Shown: piece by piece, positions 1-9,209 of the stretch
Numbering within the stretch: the first letter of the stretch is position 1
How the letters are laid out: every line of letters begins with the position of its first letter
Assembly (NCBI RefSeq): GCF_000717025.1
Contig: NZ_JNXG01000002.1
Span: 558,001 to 622,000 of the forward strand
Source: Streptomyces atroolivaceus
GTDB taxonomy: Bacteria; Actinomycetota; Actinomycetes; Streptomycetales; Streptomycetaceae
Length of the DNA: 64,000 nucleotides
Direction: 5' to 3'
Notes under the pieces: generated by a model
The model's database searches: none
The model's input: the letters and a program-made list of their open reading frames with translations, nothing else
Told to the model about the DNA's origin: nothing
Program-made: the position numbers and the translations under genes

Positions 1-1284
1 ACCCTCGTGGTGACCGGTACGGCCGCCGCGGGGGTGTGGGCGGCGTGCGGCCGGCCGCTGGCTCCGCTCCTGGTCTGGGCCCCGCTGCGGCTCCAGGAGG
101 CGGCCGCCCGCTCCCGCTTCCGTTCGAGCGCCGTTGTGGCCCTGCGGTCGGCCGCCGCCGGTGTGCTCATGCTGCTCGGAGGCGGGGCGCTGCTGGTCGC
201 GACGGCGCTGGTGTGGCACGCGGGGGCGGCGAGGGAGTCGTTCCTGGGGCTGTCGGGCGACTGGGCGGGCCGGATCTCCGTACTCCTGCTGGCGACGGCG
301 CTCGTGCCGAACGCGGCGATGTGGGGTGCCTCCTACGGCCTCGGGCCGGGATTCGCCCTCGGCACGGCGTCCATGGCCACTCCGCTCGCGTTCACCGGTC
401 CTCCCGCGCTGCCGGACTTCCCGCTGCTCGCCGCGGTCCCCTCCCACGGTCCGGGGACGGCGGTGAACTGGGCGTCGGCCGCGGTGCCGGCCGTGGCCGG
501 TCTGGCCGTCGCCCGCTTCGTCGCGCGGGGCGCGGCTCCGGTGCGCGGGGCGCGCGAGGAGGCGTGGGGCCAAGGGCGGACCGCGGTGGTGGCAGGCCTG
601 GCGGCCATGGGCTGCGGGGCCGGCGCGGCGGTCCTCGCGGCGGCGTCGGGTGGCCCGCTGGGCACCGGGGCGCTGGCGGAGTTCGGCCCCGTGTGGTGGA
701 TGGTGGGCCCGGCCGCCCTCGCGTGGACCGGCGTCATCGGCGTACCGGCGGCGCTGCTGCTCAGGGTGTGGCGGCTGAGGGAACACCGGTGGGGGTGGCG
801 GTGGGAGGCGGCGCGCGGGGAGCCGGGGGTGGCGGCGCCGGGGCTCGCGCCGGGGCTCGCGCCGGAGGAGGCGGCGGGGGAGTTGGCGGAGCAGGCGGCG
901 GAGAAGGGGCCCGGGGTGGCAGGCGGGAGCGCGGAACCGTACGACTTCCTGTCGGCCGGCCCGTGGCACGAGGAGGGGGCGAGGGAAGCGCGCTGGGCCA
1001 AGCTCAAGAAGGGTTCGGGTGGGCTGATGGCGGACTTCGAGGCCGAGGGGGAGGCGGTGCAACCCACGGCGCCGCCCGTGCCGGTCCTCGCTCCCGCGCC
1101 GCCGGACTCCCCGCCCGCTTCCGTTCCCGCGCCGCCGGACTCCACACCCGCTCCCGTTCCCGCGCCGGACTCCCCGCCCGCTCCCGTTCCCGCGCCGCCG
1201 GACTCCCCGCCCGCTACGCAGCCCGGCCGGGTTCCGGATGCCCAGGGGCACCCGGAACCCGGCCGGGAAGGCGACGCTCGGTAG
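1..1284 (+). CDS. DUF6350-type multi-pass membrane protein, 5' end outside window
   Basis: The frame is open to the left edge, so the start lies outside the window; the first GTG inside is at 7. From there about 425 residues remain. Several hydrophobic helices (roughly residues 45-70, 85-110, 150-172, 190-215, 225-252) are followed by an Ala/Gly/Glu-rich linker and a proline-rich tail of 11-residue repeats from about residue 355. Membrane topology, composition and the place just upstream of purN match the DUF6350 family of actinomycetes, whose function is unknown. No catalytic motif is visible. It converges with the gene at 1313, with tandem hairpins across the stop codon. The family name is from recall; the membrane nature is seen directly. 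Confidence 0.8.
   Translation, partial: TLVVTGTAAAGVWAACGRPLAPLLVWAPLRLQEAAARSRFRSSAVVALRSAAAGVLMLLGGGALLVATALVWHAGAARESFLGLSGDWAGRISVLLLATALVPNAAMWGASYGLGPGFALGTASMATPLAFTGPPALPDFPLLAAVPSHGPGTAVNWASAAVPAVAGLAVARFVARGAAPVRGAREEAWGQGRTAVVAGLAAMGCGAGAAVLAAASGGPLGTGALAEFGPVWWMVGPAALAWTGVIGVPAALLLRVWRLREHRWGWRWEAARGEPGVAAPGLAPGLAPEEAAGELAEQAAEKGPGVAGGSAEPYDFLSAGPWHEEGAREARWAKLKKGSGGLMADFEAEGEAVQPTAPPVPVLAPAPPDSPPASVPAPPDSTPAPVPAPDSPPAPVPAPPDSPPATQPGRVPDAQGHPEPGREGDAR
1096..1215 (+). repeat. 33-bp in-frame tandem repeat in the proline-rich tail
   Basis: Four imperfect copies of a 33-bp unit encode 11 residues of the type [11 protein letters not shown]. The third copy lacks 3 bp (one Pro). Because the unit is a multiple of three, the reading frame is kept. 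It lies in the cytosolic or extracellular tail of the DUF6350 protein and probably varies in copy number among strains. Confidence 0.8.
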
Positions 1285-1292
1285 CGAGCGTC
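1222..1292. terminator. Tandem hairpins across the stop codon, convergent terminator
   Basis: Stem 1222-1237 pairs perfectly with 1252-1267 (16 bp), with a further inner 5-bp stem (1239-1243 / 1246-1250). A second hairpin, 1273-1280 with 1285-1292 (8 bp), holds the TAG stop codon in its loop. The pair sits between two convergent genes and can act on both strands. No U-tract follows, as is usual in Streptomyces. Confidence 0.65.
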
Positions 1293-1312
1293 CCGGTCTC
1301 GGTCCGGACGGG

Positions 1313-2239
1313 CTACTTCTTCACCCCGAAGAAGGGCTCCAGCGGATCGGGCAGCTTTTCGTTGCAGGCGATGGCGCCGGACTTGGTGAGTGCGTCGTTC
1401 ACACAGGTGTAGTAGTCGCGGTAGACCAGCTGGACCGTATACCCGGTGGCCACGATCGCCAGGGCCAGCAGCGCCGTCACGAGACCGCTGACAGCGGCCG
1501 TCGTCTGCTGCCTGCTGCCGGTCTGCCGGGTTCCGGGGGCGGATCCGGGTGCGGCCGCCGGGGGCGGCGGCGTGGCGGCCCGGCCCGTGCTGATCGCGCC
1601 GGGATCCGAGGCCGTTCCCGCGCCGGGCTCCTGGGGTTTCCGCGGCCCGCCGCGGAGGGCGCTGACCGACCAGTACACGGCGAGGGCACCGAGGAGCATC
1701 GCGATCTCGGGGAAGTCGAACAGGGCGAAGAAGAACGCCCACATGCCGCCCAGCACCGCATAGCGTGCGCGCCGCTGGACGGGGTCGGTCGGGTCCCAGC
1801 GCAGCCCGCCGGGACTGCCCTCGGGGCCGCCGCCCTGGCCCGCCGGTCCGCCGGTGCCGCCGGGCCGGCCGCCGAACCCGCCGCTCTGGCGTCCCGGCTG
1901 CTGGTCGCTCCACTGACTGCCCCAGGCCGGACGGTCGCCGGAGTGCCCGTCGCCGCCGTCACCGCTCCCGCCGTCGCCTCGGTCTCCCGGCGTGTGGGAA
2001 GGGTGGCGGGGCTGCCAGGGCTGGTCGGGCCGGTCCTCGGGCGGTGCGGCGAACGGATTGTCGTCGGACGACCCGGACGAGGATCCCGACGAGGAGCCTG
2101 AGCCCCTGGAGGAGCCCGGCCCCGACGGGGATCCCGATCCTGATGGATTGTCCGGTGATGAGGACTTGCGTTCCCGCATCAGCGTGGATGCCCGCTCGGG
2201 CAGCGGGTGGCCAAGGGCGGTGCGGAGGCGGTCCGGCAT
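1313..2239 (-). CDS. Hypothetical membrane protein with Gly/Ser/Pro-rich N-terminus
   Basis: 308 residues if the ATG at 2239 is used (preceded by GGGGAAG about 11 nt upstream); a second ATG at 2179 would give 288 residues beginning MRERKSS. The first half is a low-complexity Gly/Ser/Asp/Pro/Gln-rich region, likely cytosolic. Then come hydrophobic segments around residues 170-205 and a final helix near 250-272, followed by a short tail with two cysteines (YYTCVNDALTKSGAIACNE) that could form a disulphide outside the cell. I do not recognise the family. It converges with the DUF6350 gene and is transcribed divergently from purN. Confidence 0.75.
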   Translation of the reverse strand: MPDRLRTALGHPLPERASTLMRERKSSSPDNPSGSGSPSGPGSSRGSGSSSGSSSGSSDDNPFAAPPEDRPDQPWQPRHPSHTPGDRGDGGSGDGGDGHSGDRPAWGSQWSDQQPGRQSGGFGGRPGGTGGPAGQGGGPEGSPGGLRWDPTDPVQRRARYAVLGGMWAFFFALFDFPEIAMLLGALAVYWSVSALRGGPRKPQEPGAGTASDPGAISTGRAATPPPPAAAPGSAPGTRQTGSRQQTTAAVSGLVTALLALAIVATGYTVQLVYRDYYTCVNDALTKSGAIACNEKLPDPLEPFFGVKK

Positions 2240-2354
2240 GTGGTGAACGTCTTCCCCATCTCGTCATTTCCGCCCGGGGGCGGTTCCCTGTCCCCTGACG
2301 CTACCTCCCGGTCACGCCCCCGTCCCGTGGGGGCCGCCGGGTGTGCCGGTATCG

Positions 2355-2382
2355 TTGCTGACGGTCGGACCGTTCGTAGAGT
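2355..2382 (+). promoter_or_regulatory. Candidate purN-purH promoter
   Basis: TTGCTG (2355-2360) and TAGAGT (2377-2382) are separated by 16 nt, about 95 nt before the purN start. This is the only reasonable sigma-70-like pair in the gap between the divergent gene at 2239 and purN. Weak match; no PurR-like operator is recognised. Confidence 0.35.
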
Positions 2383-2478
2383 TCCCCGTATCACGGGGTG
2401 AGCTTCTTTCGTACGACCATACAAACGCACCTCCTGTACATCGCGTACCAGCTGCACCACGCGAGAAAGGGCCCTGCC

Positions 2479-3135
2479 GTGGCCTCCCCGCCCCCCTCCG
2501 CCGCTCCGGCCCGTGTGGTCGTGCTCGTGTCCGGCTCAGGCACGAACCTCCAGGCACTCCTCGACGCGATCGGTGACGACCCCGAGGGCTACGGCGCCCG
2601 GATCGTCGCGGTCGGCGCGGACCGCTACGGCACCGTCGGCCTCGAACGCGCCGAGCGCGCCGGGCTGCCCACCTTCGTGTGCAAGCTCGGCGAGTACGCG
2701 AGCCGTGACGACTGGGACGCGGCCCTGACCGAGGCCGTGGCGGCGCACCGCCCGGACCTCGTCGTGTCCGCGGGATTCATGAAGATCGTGGGCAAGGCCT
2801 TCCTGGCCGGGTTCGGCGGCCGTGTCGTCAACACCCACCCCGCCCTGCTCCCCAGCTTTCCCGGCGCTCACGGCGTGCGCGACGCGCTCGCGTACGGCGT
2901 GAAGGTCACCGGGTGCACCGTCCACTTCGTCGACGACGGCGTCGACACCGGTCCGATCATCGCGCAGGGCGTGGTCGAGGTGACCGAAGAGGAAACGGTG
3001 GAGGGTGAAGCCGCCCTCCACGAACGCATCAAGGAAGTCGAGCGCAAGCTGCTCGTCGAGGCCGTGGGGCGGCTCGCCCGTGACGGCTATCGCATTGAGG
3101 GACGAAAGGTTCATCTCGGTCATGTCGGTGAATAA
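2479..3135 (+). CDS. purN: Phosphoribosylglycinamide formyltransferase (GAR transformylase)
   Basis: Transfers the formyl group of 10-formyl-THF to GAR in step 3 of purine synthesis; cytosolic. The GTG at 2479 is chosen over the upstream in-frame GTG at 2398 because GAGAAAGG sits 8 nt before it and homology begins directly afterwards; this gives 218 residues, normal for PurN. The phosphate-binding segment VSGSGTNLQ is near residues 17-25. The catalytic triad is visible: Asn118 and His120 in [13 protein letters not shown], and Asp156 in [10 protein letters not shown]. The stop overlaps the purH start by 14 nt, so the two are translationally coupled. Confidence 0.96.
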   Translation: MASPPPSAAPARVVVLVSGSGTNLQALLDAIGDDPEGYGARIVAVGADRYGTVGLERAERAGLPTFVCKLGEYASRDDWDAALTEAVAAHRPDLVVSAGFMKIVGKAFLAGFGGRVVNTHPALLPSFPGAHGVRDALAYGVKVTGCTVHFVDDGVDTGPIIAQGVVEVTEEETVEGEAALHERIKEVERKLLVEAVGRLARDGYRIEGRKVHLGHVGE

Positions 3136-4675
3136 GCCCATCCGCCGCGCCCTGGTCAGCGTCTACGACAAGACGGGGCTCGAAGACCTCGCCCGCGGTC
3201 TGCACGAGGCGGGTGTCGAGCTGGTGTCCACCGGCTCCACCGCCGGGAAGATCGCAGCCGCCGGCGTGCCGGTCACCAAGGTCGAGGAGCTCACCGGCTT
3301 CCCCGAGTGCCTCGACGGCCGTGTCAAGACGCTGCACCCCCGTGTGCACGCCGGCATCCTCGCCGACCTGCGTCTGGACGCCCATCGCGAGCAGCTCGCC
3401 GAGCTGGGTGTGGAGCCGTTCGACCTCGTGGTCGTCAACCTGTACCCGTTCAAGGCCACCGTCGCCTCCGGCGCCTCCGACGACGAGTGCGTGGAGCAGA
3501 TCGACATCGGCGGTCCGTCGATGGTCCGCGCAGCGGCCAAGAACCACCCGTCCGTGGCGGTCGTGACCAGCCCGGAGCGCTACGCCGACGTCCTCGCGGC
3601 GGTCAAGGCGGGCGGCTTCGACCTGACCGCCCGCAAGCGGCTCGCCGCCGAGGCCTTCCAGCACACCGCCGCCTACGACGTGGCGGTCGCCTCCTGGTTC
3701 GCGGACGACTGCGCGGCCTCCGACGACTCCGGCCTCCCCGAATTCCTCGGGGACGCCTTCGCGCGCAAGAACGTCCTGCGCTACGGGGAGAACCCGCACC
3801 AGCCCGCCGCGCTCTACACCTCGGGCGAGGGCGGACTCGCCGAGGCCGAGCAGCTGCACGGCAAGGAGATGTCCTACAACAACTACACGGACACCGACGC
3901 CGCGCGCCGCGCCGCGTACGACCACGCCGAGCCGTGCGTGGCGATCATCAAGCACGCCAACCCGTGCGGCATCGCCATCGCCGACGACGTCGCGACCGCG
4001 CACCGCAACGCGCACGCCTGTGACCCGCTGTCCGCGTTCGGCGGCGTCATCGCCGTCAACCGGCCGGTGACCGTCGAGATGGCCGAGCAGGTCGCGGAGA
4101 TCTTCACCGAGGTCATCGTCGCCCCGGCGTACGAGGACGGCGCCGTCGAGGTGCTCGCCCGCAAGAAGAACATCCGGGTCCTGCGCTGTCCCGGCGCCCC
4201 GGCCTCCGAGGTCGAGGTCAAGCCGATCGACGGCGGCGCCCTGCTCCAGGTCACCGACCGCCTCCAGGCCGAGGGCGACGACCCGGCGAACTGGACCCTG
4301 GCCACCGGCGAGGCGCTCTCCGCCGACGAGCTCAAGGAGCTCGCCTTCGCGTGGAAGGCCAGCCGTGCGGTCAAGTCCAACGCGATCCTGCTCGCCAAGG
4401 ACGGCGCCTCCGTCGGCGTCGGCATGGGTCAGGTCAACCGCGTCGACTCCGCGAAGCTCGCGGTCGAGCGGGCCGGCGAGGAGCGGGCCCGGGGCGCGTA
4501 CGCCGCGTCCGACGCCTTCTTCCCCTTCCCCGACGGCCTGGAGATCCTGACCGCCGCCGGCATCAAGGCCGTGGCCCAGCCGGGCGGCTCGGTCCGTGAC
4601 GAACTGGTCGTCGAGGCCGCGAAGAAGGCGGGCGTGACCATGTACTTCACGGGCACGCGCCACTTCTTCCACTGA
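3122..4675 (+). CDS. purH: Bifunctional AICAR transformylase / IMP cyclohydrolase
   Basis: Catalyses the last two steps to IMP. 517 residues, the usual length. The N-terminal MGS-like cyclohydrolase domain (about 1-150: [41 protein letters not shown]) is followed by the AICAR transformylase domain with the catalytic Lys277-His278 in IIKHANPCG and the C-terminal [12 protein letters not shown] and GGSVRDE motifs, ending in TRHFFH. The ATG at 3122 overlaps purN. It uses 10-formyl-THF, which the FolD encoded downstream helps supply. A strong terminator follows. Confidence 0.98.
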   Translation: MSVNKPIRRALVSVYDKTGLEDLARGLHEAGVELVSTGSTAGKIAAAGVPVTKVEELTGFPECLDGRVKTLHPRVHAGILADLRLDAHREQLAELGVEPFDLVVVNLYPFKATVASGASDDECVEQIDIGGPSMVRAAAKNHPSVAVVTSPERYADVLAAVKAGGFDLTARKRLAAEAFQHTAAYDVAVASWFADDCAASDDSGLPEFLGDAFARKNVLRYGENPHQPAALYTSGEGGLAEAEQLHGKEMSYNNYTDTDAARRAAYDHAEPCVAIIKHANPCGIAIADDVATAHRNAHACDPLSAFGGVIAVNRPVTVEMAEQVAEIFTEVIVAPAYEDGAVEVLARKKNIRVLRCPGAPASEVEVKPIDGGALLQVTDRLQAEGDDPANWTLATGEALSADELKELAFAWKASRAVKSNAILLAKDGASVGVGMGQVNRVDSAKLAVERAGEERARGAYAASDAFFPFPDGLEILTAAGIKAVAQPGGSVRDELVVEAAKKAGVTMYFTGTRHFFH

Positions 4676-4716
4676 CACTCCCGCGGTGGCACGACCACCG
4701 AGGGGGCAGTGACGAC

Positions 4717-4751
4717 ACCGCAGGCCGCACCCGACGGGTGCGGCCTGCGGT
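4717..4751 (+). terminator. Perfect 16-bp hairpin after purH
   Basis: Bases 4717-4732 pair perfectly with 4736-4751 (core CCGCAGGCCGCACCC), leaving a GAC loop. It lies 42 nt after the purH stop and about 40 nt before the next gene on the same strand, so it should end the purNH transcript. Confidence 0.85.
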
Positions 4752-4790
4752 GCGTCCCGGCGTACGGAAAAGAGTCGTCCCTCTGTTCTA

Positions 4791-6332
4791 ATGAATGGCC
4801 TTGCCGGGCCGTGGCGGGCGGGACCGGTGCGTCCGGCAGTGACCAGTGTGGGACTCCGTTGCGGGGGCATCGTGCTTGACCTGAACCAGAGCGAGACCGG
4901 CGTGCCCGGGGAGCAGGCCCCGGAGCCGGCCACGCGTACGCCGCACCCGGCGCCGCTGCGCCCGTACCTGATCGCCGCCGTGGTCCTGTGCGCGCTCTAC
5001 TTCCTCTACGGGTACCTGCGGTACAGCCATTTCCTGTCGCCCTCCTGGGACCTCGGCATCTTCGAGCAGGAGGTGCGCGCGTACGCCGGGTTCGACGCCC
5101 CGGTCGTGGACATCAAGGGGCCGGGTTACCTGATCCTCGGTGACCACTTCAGTCCGCTGGTGGCGCTCCTCGTCCCGCTCTACTGGATCTGGCCGTCCGC
5201 CGTCGCCCTCCTGTTCGCCCAGGCCGCCCTGTTCGCCGCCTCCGCCGTCATCGTCGGGCGTACCGCCCAGCAGATCCTCGGCGGCCGCTCCGGCATCTGC
5301 GTCACCGTCGCGTACGGGCTCTCCTGGGGCCTCCAGGAAGCCGTGAAGGCCGACTTCCACGAGATAGCCTTCGCCGTCCCGCTGCTGGCCCTGGTCTGCC
5401 GGGCGCTGCTCATGGAGCGCTGGCGGGCCGTCGTCCTGTGGTCGCTGCCGCTGGTCCTGGTCAAGGAGGACCTCGGGATCACCGTCGCTGTCGTGGGCGG
5501 GCTCCTTGCCCTGTACGGGCGGCGGTTCCAGGGCTTCCTGCTGGCGGCCTTCGGCGTGTGCGCGTTCGCGCTGACCGTGCTGGTGCTCATACCGGCGGCG
5601 AGCAGCGCGGGGACGTACGACTACTGGAAGAAGATCGAGGAGAACGGCGGGCAGGAGGTCTCCCTGCTCGACTCCGTCCTCGGCGTGCTCGACTCCTCGG
5701 TCAAGCTCGAGATGCTGGTCTTCCTGGTCGGCGTCACCGCCTTCATGGCGCTGCGCTCCCCCCTGATCCTGCTCGTCCTGCCCACCCTGGGCTGGCGCCT
5801 GCTCTCCCAGGACTCCAACCACTGGGGCATGGTCTGGCACTACAGCGCGATCCTGATGCCCGTGGTTTTCCTGGCCATGGCCGACGGCATCCGCCGCAGC
5901 CAGGGGTCGGGGCGCTCCTGGCTCGTCTCGTATGCGAACGTCGCCGTCCCGGTGGCCACGGCGATCGCCGTCGCCCTCACCCAGCACCTTCCGCTCCGCG
6001 ACCTGCTGCGCCCGGAGACGTACCGCGCCGACGCGCGCACCCACGCGGCCGAGGCGGCCCTGGACGCCATCCCCGTGGGCGCGAGGGTGGAGACGGACAT
6101 CACGCTGATGGCGCACCTGACCGCGGACCGTACGGTCTACTGGGTCGGCGGGGCCCCCGGCACCGCACCCGACGTCGTCGCGATCAACCTGGACTTCGGC
6201 TGGTCGCGGCCGATCGACGACCCGGTGAAGTACGCCGAGCAGCTTCACCCGGAGGCGCGCTACCGGGTCACCAGGGAGGTGGGCTCCTTCGTCGTCATGG
6301 AGCGGACCACGCCGGTGCCCGCAAACAGCTGA
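4791..6332 (+). CDS. DUF2079 integral membrane protein
   Basis: 513 residues from the ATG at 4791; an in-frame GTG at 4872, preceded by GCGGGGGC, would give 486 residues (starting VLDLNQSE) and may be the real start. About ten hydrophobic helices, with a conserved first loop (SHFLSPSWDLGIFEQEVRAYA, DHFSPLVALLVPLYW, KADFHEIAFAVPL) typical of the DUF2079 family, which resembles GT-C-type polyprenol-dependent glycosyltransferases. The C-terminus (about 400-513) is a soluble domain outside the membrane. The acidic first loop (WDLGIFEQ) fits a GT-C catalytic Asp, but the activity is unproven. It converges with the gene at 6394. Confidence 0.85.
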   Translation: MNGLAGPWRAGPVRPAVTSVGLRCGGIVLDLNQSETGVPGEQAPEPATRTPHPAPLRPYLIAAVVLCALYFLYGYLRYSHFLSPSWDLGIFEQEVRAYAGFDAPVVDIKGPGYLILGDHFSPLVALLVPLYWIWPSAVALLFAQAALFAASAVIVGRTAQQILGGRSGICVTVAYGLSWGLQEAVKADFHEIAFAVPLLALVCRALLMERWRAVVLWSLPLVLVKEDLGITVAVVGGLLALYGRRFQGFLLAAFGVCAFALTVLVLIPAASSAGTYDYWKKIEENGGQEVSLLDSVLGVLDSSVKLEMLVFLVGVTAFMALRSPLILLVLPTLGWRLLSQDSNHWGMVWHYSAILMPVVFLAMADGIRRSQGSGRSWLVSYANVAVPVATAIAVALTQHLPLRDLLRPETYRADARTHAAEAALDAIPVGARVETDITLMAHLTADRTVYWVGGAPGTAPDVVAINLDFGWSRPIDDPVKYAEQLHPEARYRVTREVGSFVVMERTTPVPANS

Positions 6333-6371
6333 AGGCCGCACACCCGCTGGTGAGCGGGTGTCACGGCCTTC
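6331..6371. terminator. Bidirectional hairpin between convergent genes
   Basis: GAAGGCCG then ACACCCGCT pair with AGCGGGTGT then CGGCCTTC around a GGTG loop, with a small internal mismatch. It begins at the stop of the DUF2079 gene and ends 22 nt before the stop of the opposing gene, so it can serve both. Confidence 0.8.
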
Positions 6372-6393
6372 ATGCGCGGGCGCGCTCAGAAGC

Positions 6394-6999
6394 TCAGTAC
6401 TGCGGCTGCTGCTGACGGTTGAACCAGGCGCCGCCGTCGGACTTCGCCACGAAGACGACGACCAGGATGGCCAGGACCGTGTGGATGAGGCCGATCACGA
6501 TGAACGGGTAGATACCGAGGATCGCGGTGATCACGCCGAAGATGATGGCCGTGATGCGGATTCCGTTGCCCCCCTTGCCGAACTTGGCGCCGAGGAAGAC
6601 GGCGAGGACTCCCCAGAGCACGGCGAAGACGGCCATGCCCCACAGTGCGGCGCCCGAGTAGTCGGCGAGCTGCTGGAACTGGACGTCGTCCTTCAGCGTC
6701 GCGTCGTTCTTGGCCGCGTTCACAGCTGCGGCGGCGAGGGCGACGAAGATCGCACCGATGACCTGGAGCCCGGCGATCACGAAGAGCATGACGCGGGCGG
6801 CCTTCACACCGCCCGGCATCTCGGTGGGTCCGCCGGGGAAGCCGTAGCCGCCCTGGACCGGCGGTGCCTGCGGGTAGCCGTACCCCTGCTGGGGAACGCC
6901 CTGCGGGGCCTGCTGGGGGTAGCCGTAGCCCGGCTGCTGCCCGCCCGGCTGCGCGCCCTGCTGCTGGCCGTAGGGGTTGTTGGGGTCGCCGAAGCTCAT
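6394..6999 (-). CDS. Small four-helix membrane protein with Gly/Pro/Gln/Tyr-rich N-tail
   Basis: 201 residues; the ATG at 6999 is preceded by GGAGGAA at good spacing. Residues 1-60 are a low-complexity tail rich in PQQ, GYGYP and QAP; four hydrophobic helices follow (about 68-92, 115-140, 145-165, 170-192), ending in a short hydrophilic tail (WFNRQQQPQY). The tail-plus-helices design recurs in many Streptomyces DUF4064- or DUF4190-like proteins of unknown function. It is transcribed divergently from folD. No catalytic residues are seen. Confidence 0.8.
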   Translation of the reverse strand: MSFGDPNNPYGQQQGAQPGGQQPGYGYPQQAPQGVPQQGYGYPQAPPVQGGYGFPGGPTEMPGGVKAARVMLFVIAGLQVIGAIFVALAAAAVNAAKNDATLKDDVQFQQLADYSGAALWGMAVFAVLWGVLAVFLGAKFGKGGNGIRITAIIFGVITAILGIYPFIVIGLIHTVLAILVVVFVAKSDGGAWFNRQQQPQY

Positions 7000-7232
7000 G
7001 GCGAGGTTCCTCCGTTGCGAAGTGCGGGGACGACGCGGGTCGCGCGGAGGAATCATGTGCAATTGAACGGTGGTCCCCCCGACACTGTCCGCGGTGATGC
7101 GGGCCTTATCGTCGTCGTGACATCCGCTTTTTGTCCAGCTGATTGCCGAATGTGTTGTGCAAGTGCAATCTCCCGTCCACGTGGCAGGCCAGGATTGGTA
7201 CGCGGGCGGGGTCATCCGCGAGGATGGGTGTC

Positions 7233-8111
7233 ATGACTGCCCAGATTCTCGATGGCAAGGCCACCGCAGCTGCGATCAAGTCCGATCTGACCGTCCGCGT
7301 GGCGGCCCTCAAGGCACAGGGCATCACCCCCGGCCTGGGAACCCTGCTCGTCGGCGACGACCCGGGCAGCCGCTGGTACGTGAACGGCAAGCACCGTGAC
7401 TGCGCCCAGGTCGGCATGGGCTCCATCCAGCGCGAACTCCCCGACACCGCCACCCAGGAGGAGATCGAGGAGGTCGTACGGGAGCTCAACGCCAACCCGG
7501 AGTGCACGGGCTACATCGTCCAGCTCCCGCTCCCCAAGGGGATCGACACCAACCGCATCCTGGAGCTGATGGACCCGGCGAAGGACGCGGACGGGCTGCA
7601 CCCGATGAGCCTGGGCAAGCTCGTGCTGAACGAGTCCGGCCCGCTGCCCTGCACCCCGCAGGGGGTCGTCACGCTGCTCCGCCGCCACGGCGTGGAGATC
7701 AACGGCGCCCATGTCGTCGTCGTCGGCCGCGGAGTCACCATCGGCCGCCCCCTCCCGCTGCTGCTGACGCGCAGGTCCGAGAACGCGACCGTCACGCAGT
7801 GCCACACCGGCACCCGTGACCTCTCGGCGCACCTGAGGCAGGCCGACATCATCGTGGCGGCCGCCGGTGTGCCCCACCTCATCAAGCCCGAGGACGTGAA
7901 GCCGGGCGCCGCGGTGCTGGACGTGGGCGTCAGCCGGGACGAGAACGGCAAGATCGTCGGCGACGTCCACCCCGGTGTGGCCGAGGTGGCCGCCTGGGTC
8001 GCCCCGAATCCGGGCGGCGTCGGCCCCATGACCCGGGCCCAGTTGCTCGTCAACGTGGTCGAGGCGGCCGAGCGCGGTGCCGCCGAGGCCTCCGCCGTGT
8101 CCGCAGGCTGA
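7233..8111 (+). CDS. folD: Methylene-THF dehydrogenase / methenyl-THF cyclohydrolase
   Basis: Interconverts 5,10-methylene-, 5,10-methenyl- and 10-formyl-THF with NADP; the product feeds PurN and PurH. 292 residues. FolD signatures are all present: [20 protein letters not shown] with the catalytic Lys53, [27 protein letters not shown], the Rossmann segment [31 protein letters not shown] and [14 protein letters not shown]. The ATG at 7233 fits the family N-terminus and is preceded by GAGGATGG. The DUF3017 gene follows 19 nt downstream and is probably cotranscribed. Confidence 0.97.
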   Translation: MTAQILDGKATAAAIKSDLTVRVAALKAQGITPGLGTLLVGDDPGSRWYVNGKHRDCAQVGMGSIQRELPDTATQEEIEEVVRELNANPECTGYIVQLPLPKGIDTNRILELMDPAKDADGLHPMSLGKLVLNESGPLPCTPQGVVTLLRRHGVEINGAHVVVVGRGVTIGRPLPLLLTRRSENATVTQCHTGTRDLSAHLRQADIIVAAAGVPHLIKPEDVKPGAAVLDVGVSRDENGKIVGDVHPGVAEVAAWVAPNPGGVGPMTRAQLLVNVVEAAERGAAEASAVSAG

Positions 8112-8130
8112 CCCGGACCGGAGGAACGTC

Positions 8131-8787
8131 ATGGGCGCTGGTACGAGTCCGGCGGACGGTACGCACACGGACGGGCCGGCCGGGCGGACGGGGACGTCCG
8201 GCACCGCGGGGAAGCCCGGGGAGGCGCGGGTGTCCGAAGAGGCACGGGTGTCCCAGGAGGCCGGTGCGCGGGGAGGACCCGGGCAGCACGGGGAATCCGA
8301 GGCCTCGGGGGCTTTTGTCGCCGACGGGGCTTCCGTCGCCGACGGGGCGGGCGGGGCCGCCGTGGTCACAGAGGGCAGTGGTTCGACCCTGGAACCCTCA
8401 CGTCGCTTCTCCCTGACCCGGGACACCGCGCGTCCCGAGGGCGGCGGCCGCGCGGCTCCGGGGGATGCTCCCGCCCCCGCCCGGCAGTGGCCGTTGCTCA
8501 CGGTGCTCTGCACCGCGGGGCTCGGGCTGCTGATCGTGGGGACCGACCCCTTCGCCCAGGCCTTCAGGATCGGCGCGATGCTGATGGGCGTCGCCCTGCT
8601 CGCCGGGGCGGTGCTGCGCTGGGTGGTCCCCTCCGTCGGCATGCTGGCCGTACGGTCCCGGTTCACCGATCTGGTGACCTACGGGCTGATGGGTACGTTG
8701 ATCGTGCTGCTGGCGCTGATGGCGCAGCCCCAGCCGTGGCTGAAGGTCCCGTTCCTGCAGGACGTGGTCCACTTCACGATCCGCTGA
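8131..8787 (+). CDS. DUF3017 membrane protein
   Basis: 218 residues; the ATG at 8131 has GGAGGAAC about 5 nt upstream. Residues 1-115 are a hydrophilic, Ala/Gly/Ser/Thr-rich extension without recognisable fold. The C-terminal 100 residues carry three hydrophobic helices (about 121-138, 145-168, 182-200) and end with LKVPFLQDVVHFTIR. Position directly after folD is typical of DUF3017 in Streptomyces. Function unknown. The long N-terminal extension looks strain-specific. Confidence 0.85.
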   Translation: MGAGTSPADGTHTDGPAGRTGTSGTAGKPGEARVSEEARVSQEAGARGGPGQHGESEASGAFVADGASVADGAGGAAVVTEGSGSTLEPSRRFSLTRDTARPEGGGRAAPGDAPAPARQWPLLTVLCTAGLGLLIVGTDPFAQAFRIGAMLMGVALLAGAVLRWVVPSVGMLAVRSRFTDLVTYGLMGTLIVLLALMAQPQPWLKVPFLQDVVHFTIR

Positions 8788-8788
8788 G

Positions 8789-8826
8789 GGGTGTCCGTCC
8801 CCTCCCCCGAGGAGGGACGGACACCC
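8789..8826 (+). terminator. Hairpin after the folD-DUF3017 operon
   Basis: GGGTGTCCGTCCC (8789-8801) pairs perfectly with 8814-8826, giving a 13-bp stem and a 12-nt loop, starting two bases after the stop codon. Confidence 0.85.
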
Positions 8827-9209
8827 GGACAGGGAGCCGACGCAAGTAGAGCCGCTTTGCGGTGACTTGAGCGGCCTTGACCTGTCCTGGGAACAAGCGT
8901 CATGGACATGAGGTGCGGGTTCAAGAGGTGCCCGGCGCCTGTGGCACGGAAGTGACCATTCCGCCACCGTGTGATCGTCACGCAACGGAGAGGGACCGGT
9001 GCGGCGCGGTCTACGGCGCACAACGGAGCAGGTACTCATACCGAATGCCCCGTGCGCCTCTTTGTCCGGAACTGGCATCCTGGATCCGTGCATCCTTCTG
9101 GGTAGTTCGGAGCGTGGAGCCGACCGTTCCGATGTCAGGGAGGGGCCCGGCGCCGGCGCAGGGGGCGCGCCGGGACGTCCGGGGGATATCGACTGGGGGG
9201 GGGAAAGCA
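8827..9209 (+). other. 383-bp leader region of the HTH/DUF2690 gene
   Basis: The gap after the terminator holds no convincing gene. Two TTGNCC-like -35 candidates are visible (TTGACC at 8877 and TTGTCC near 9061), but neither has a clear -10 at 16-18 nt. The last 30 bases are G-rich and contain the run GGGGGGGGG followed by AAAG, which acts as the ribosome binding site for the ATG at 9210. The reading frame upstream of 9210 is open but has non-coding composition. Confidence 0.5.

Noticed and set aside
333..1913. Open minus-strand frame of 526 codons
   Set aside because: Runs antisense through the DUF6350 gene and in another frame through the minus gene at 1313; Arg/Pro/Gly-rich composition and no domain. 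A GC-bias shadow.
2179..2460. Short minus frame of 93 codons upstream of the gene at 1313
   Set aside because: Overlaps the likely promoter of purN and the start of the minus gene; no coding signature.
3029..4933. Open minus-strand frame of 634 codons opposite purH
   Set aside because: Mirror of the purH codon pattern; purH is unmistakable, the antisense product has no fold-like features.
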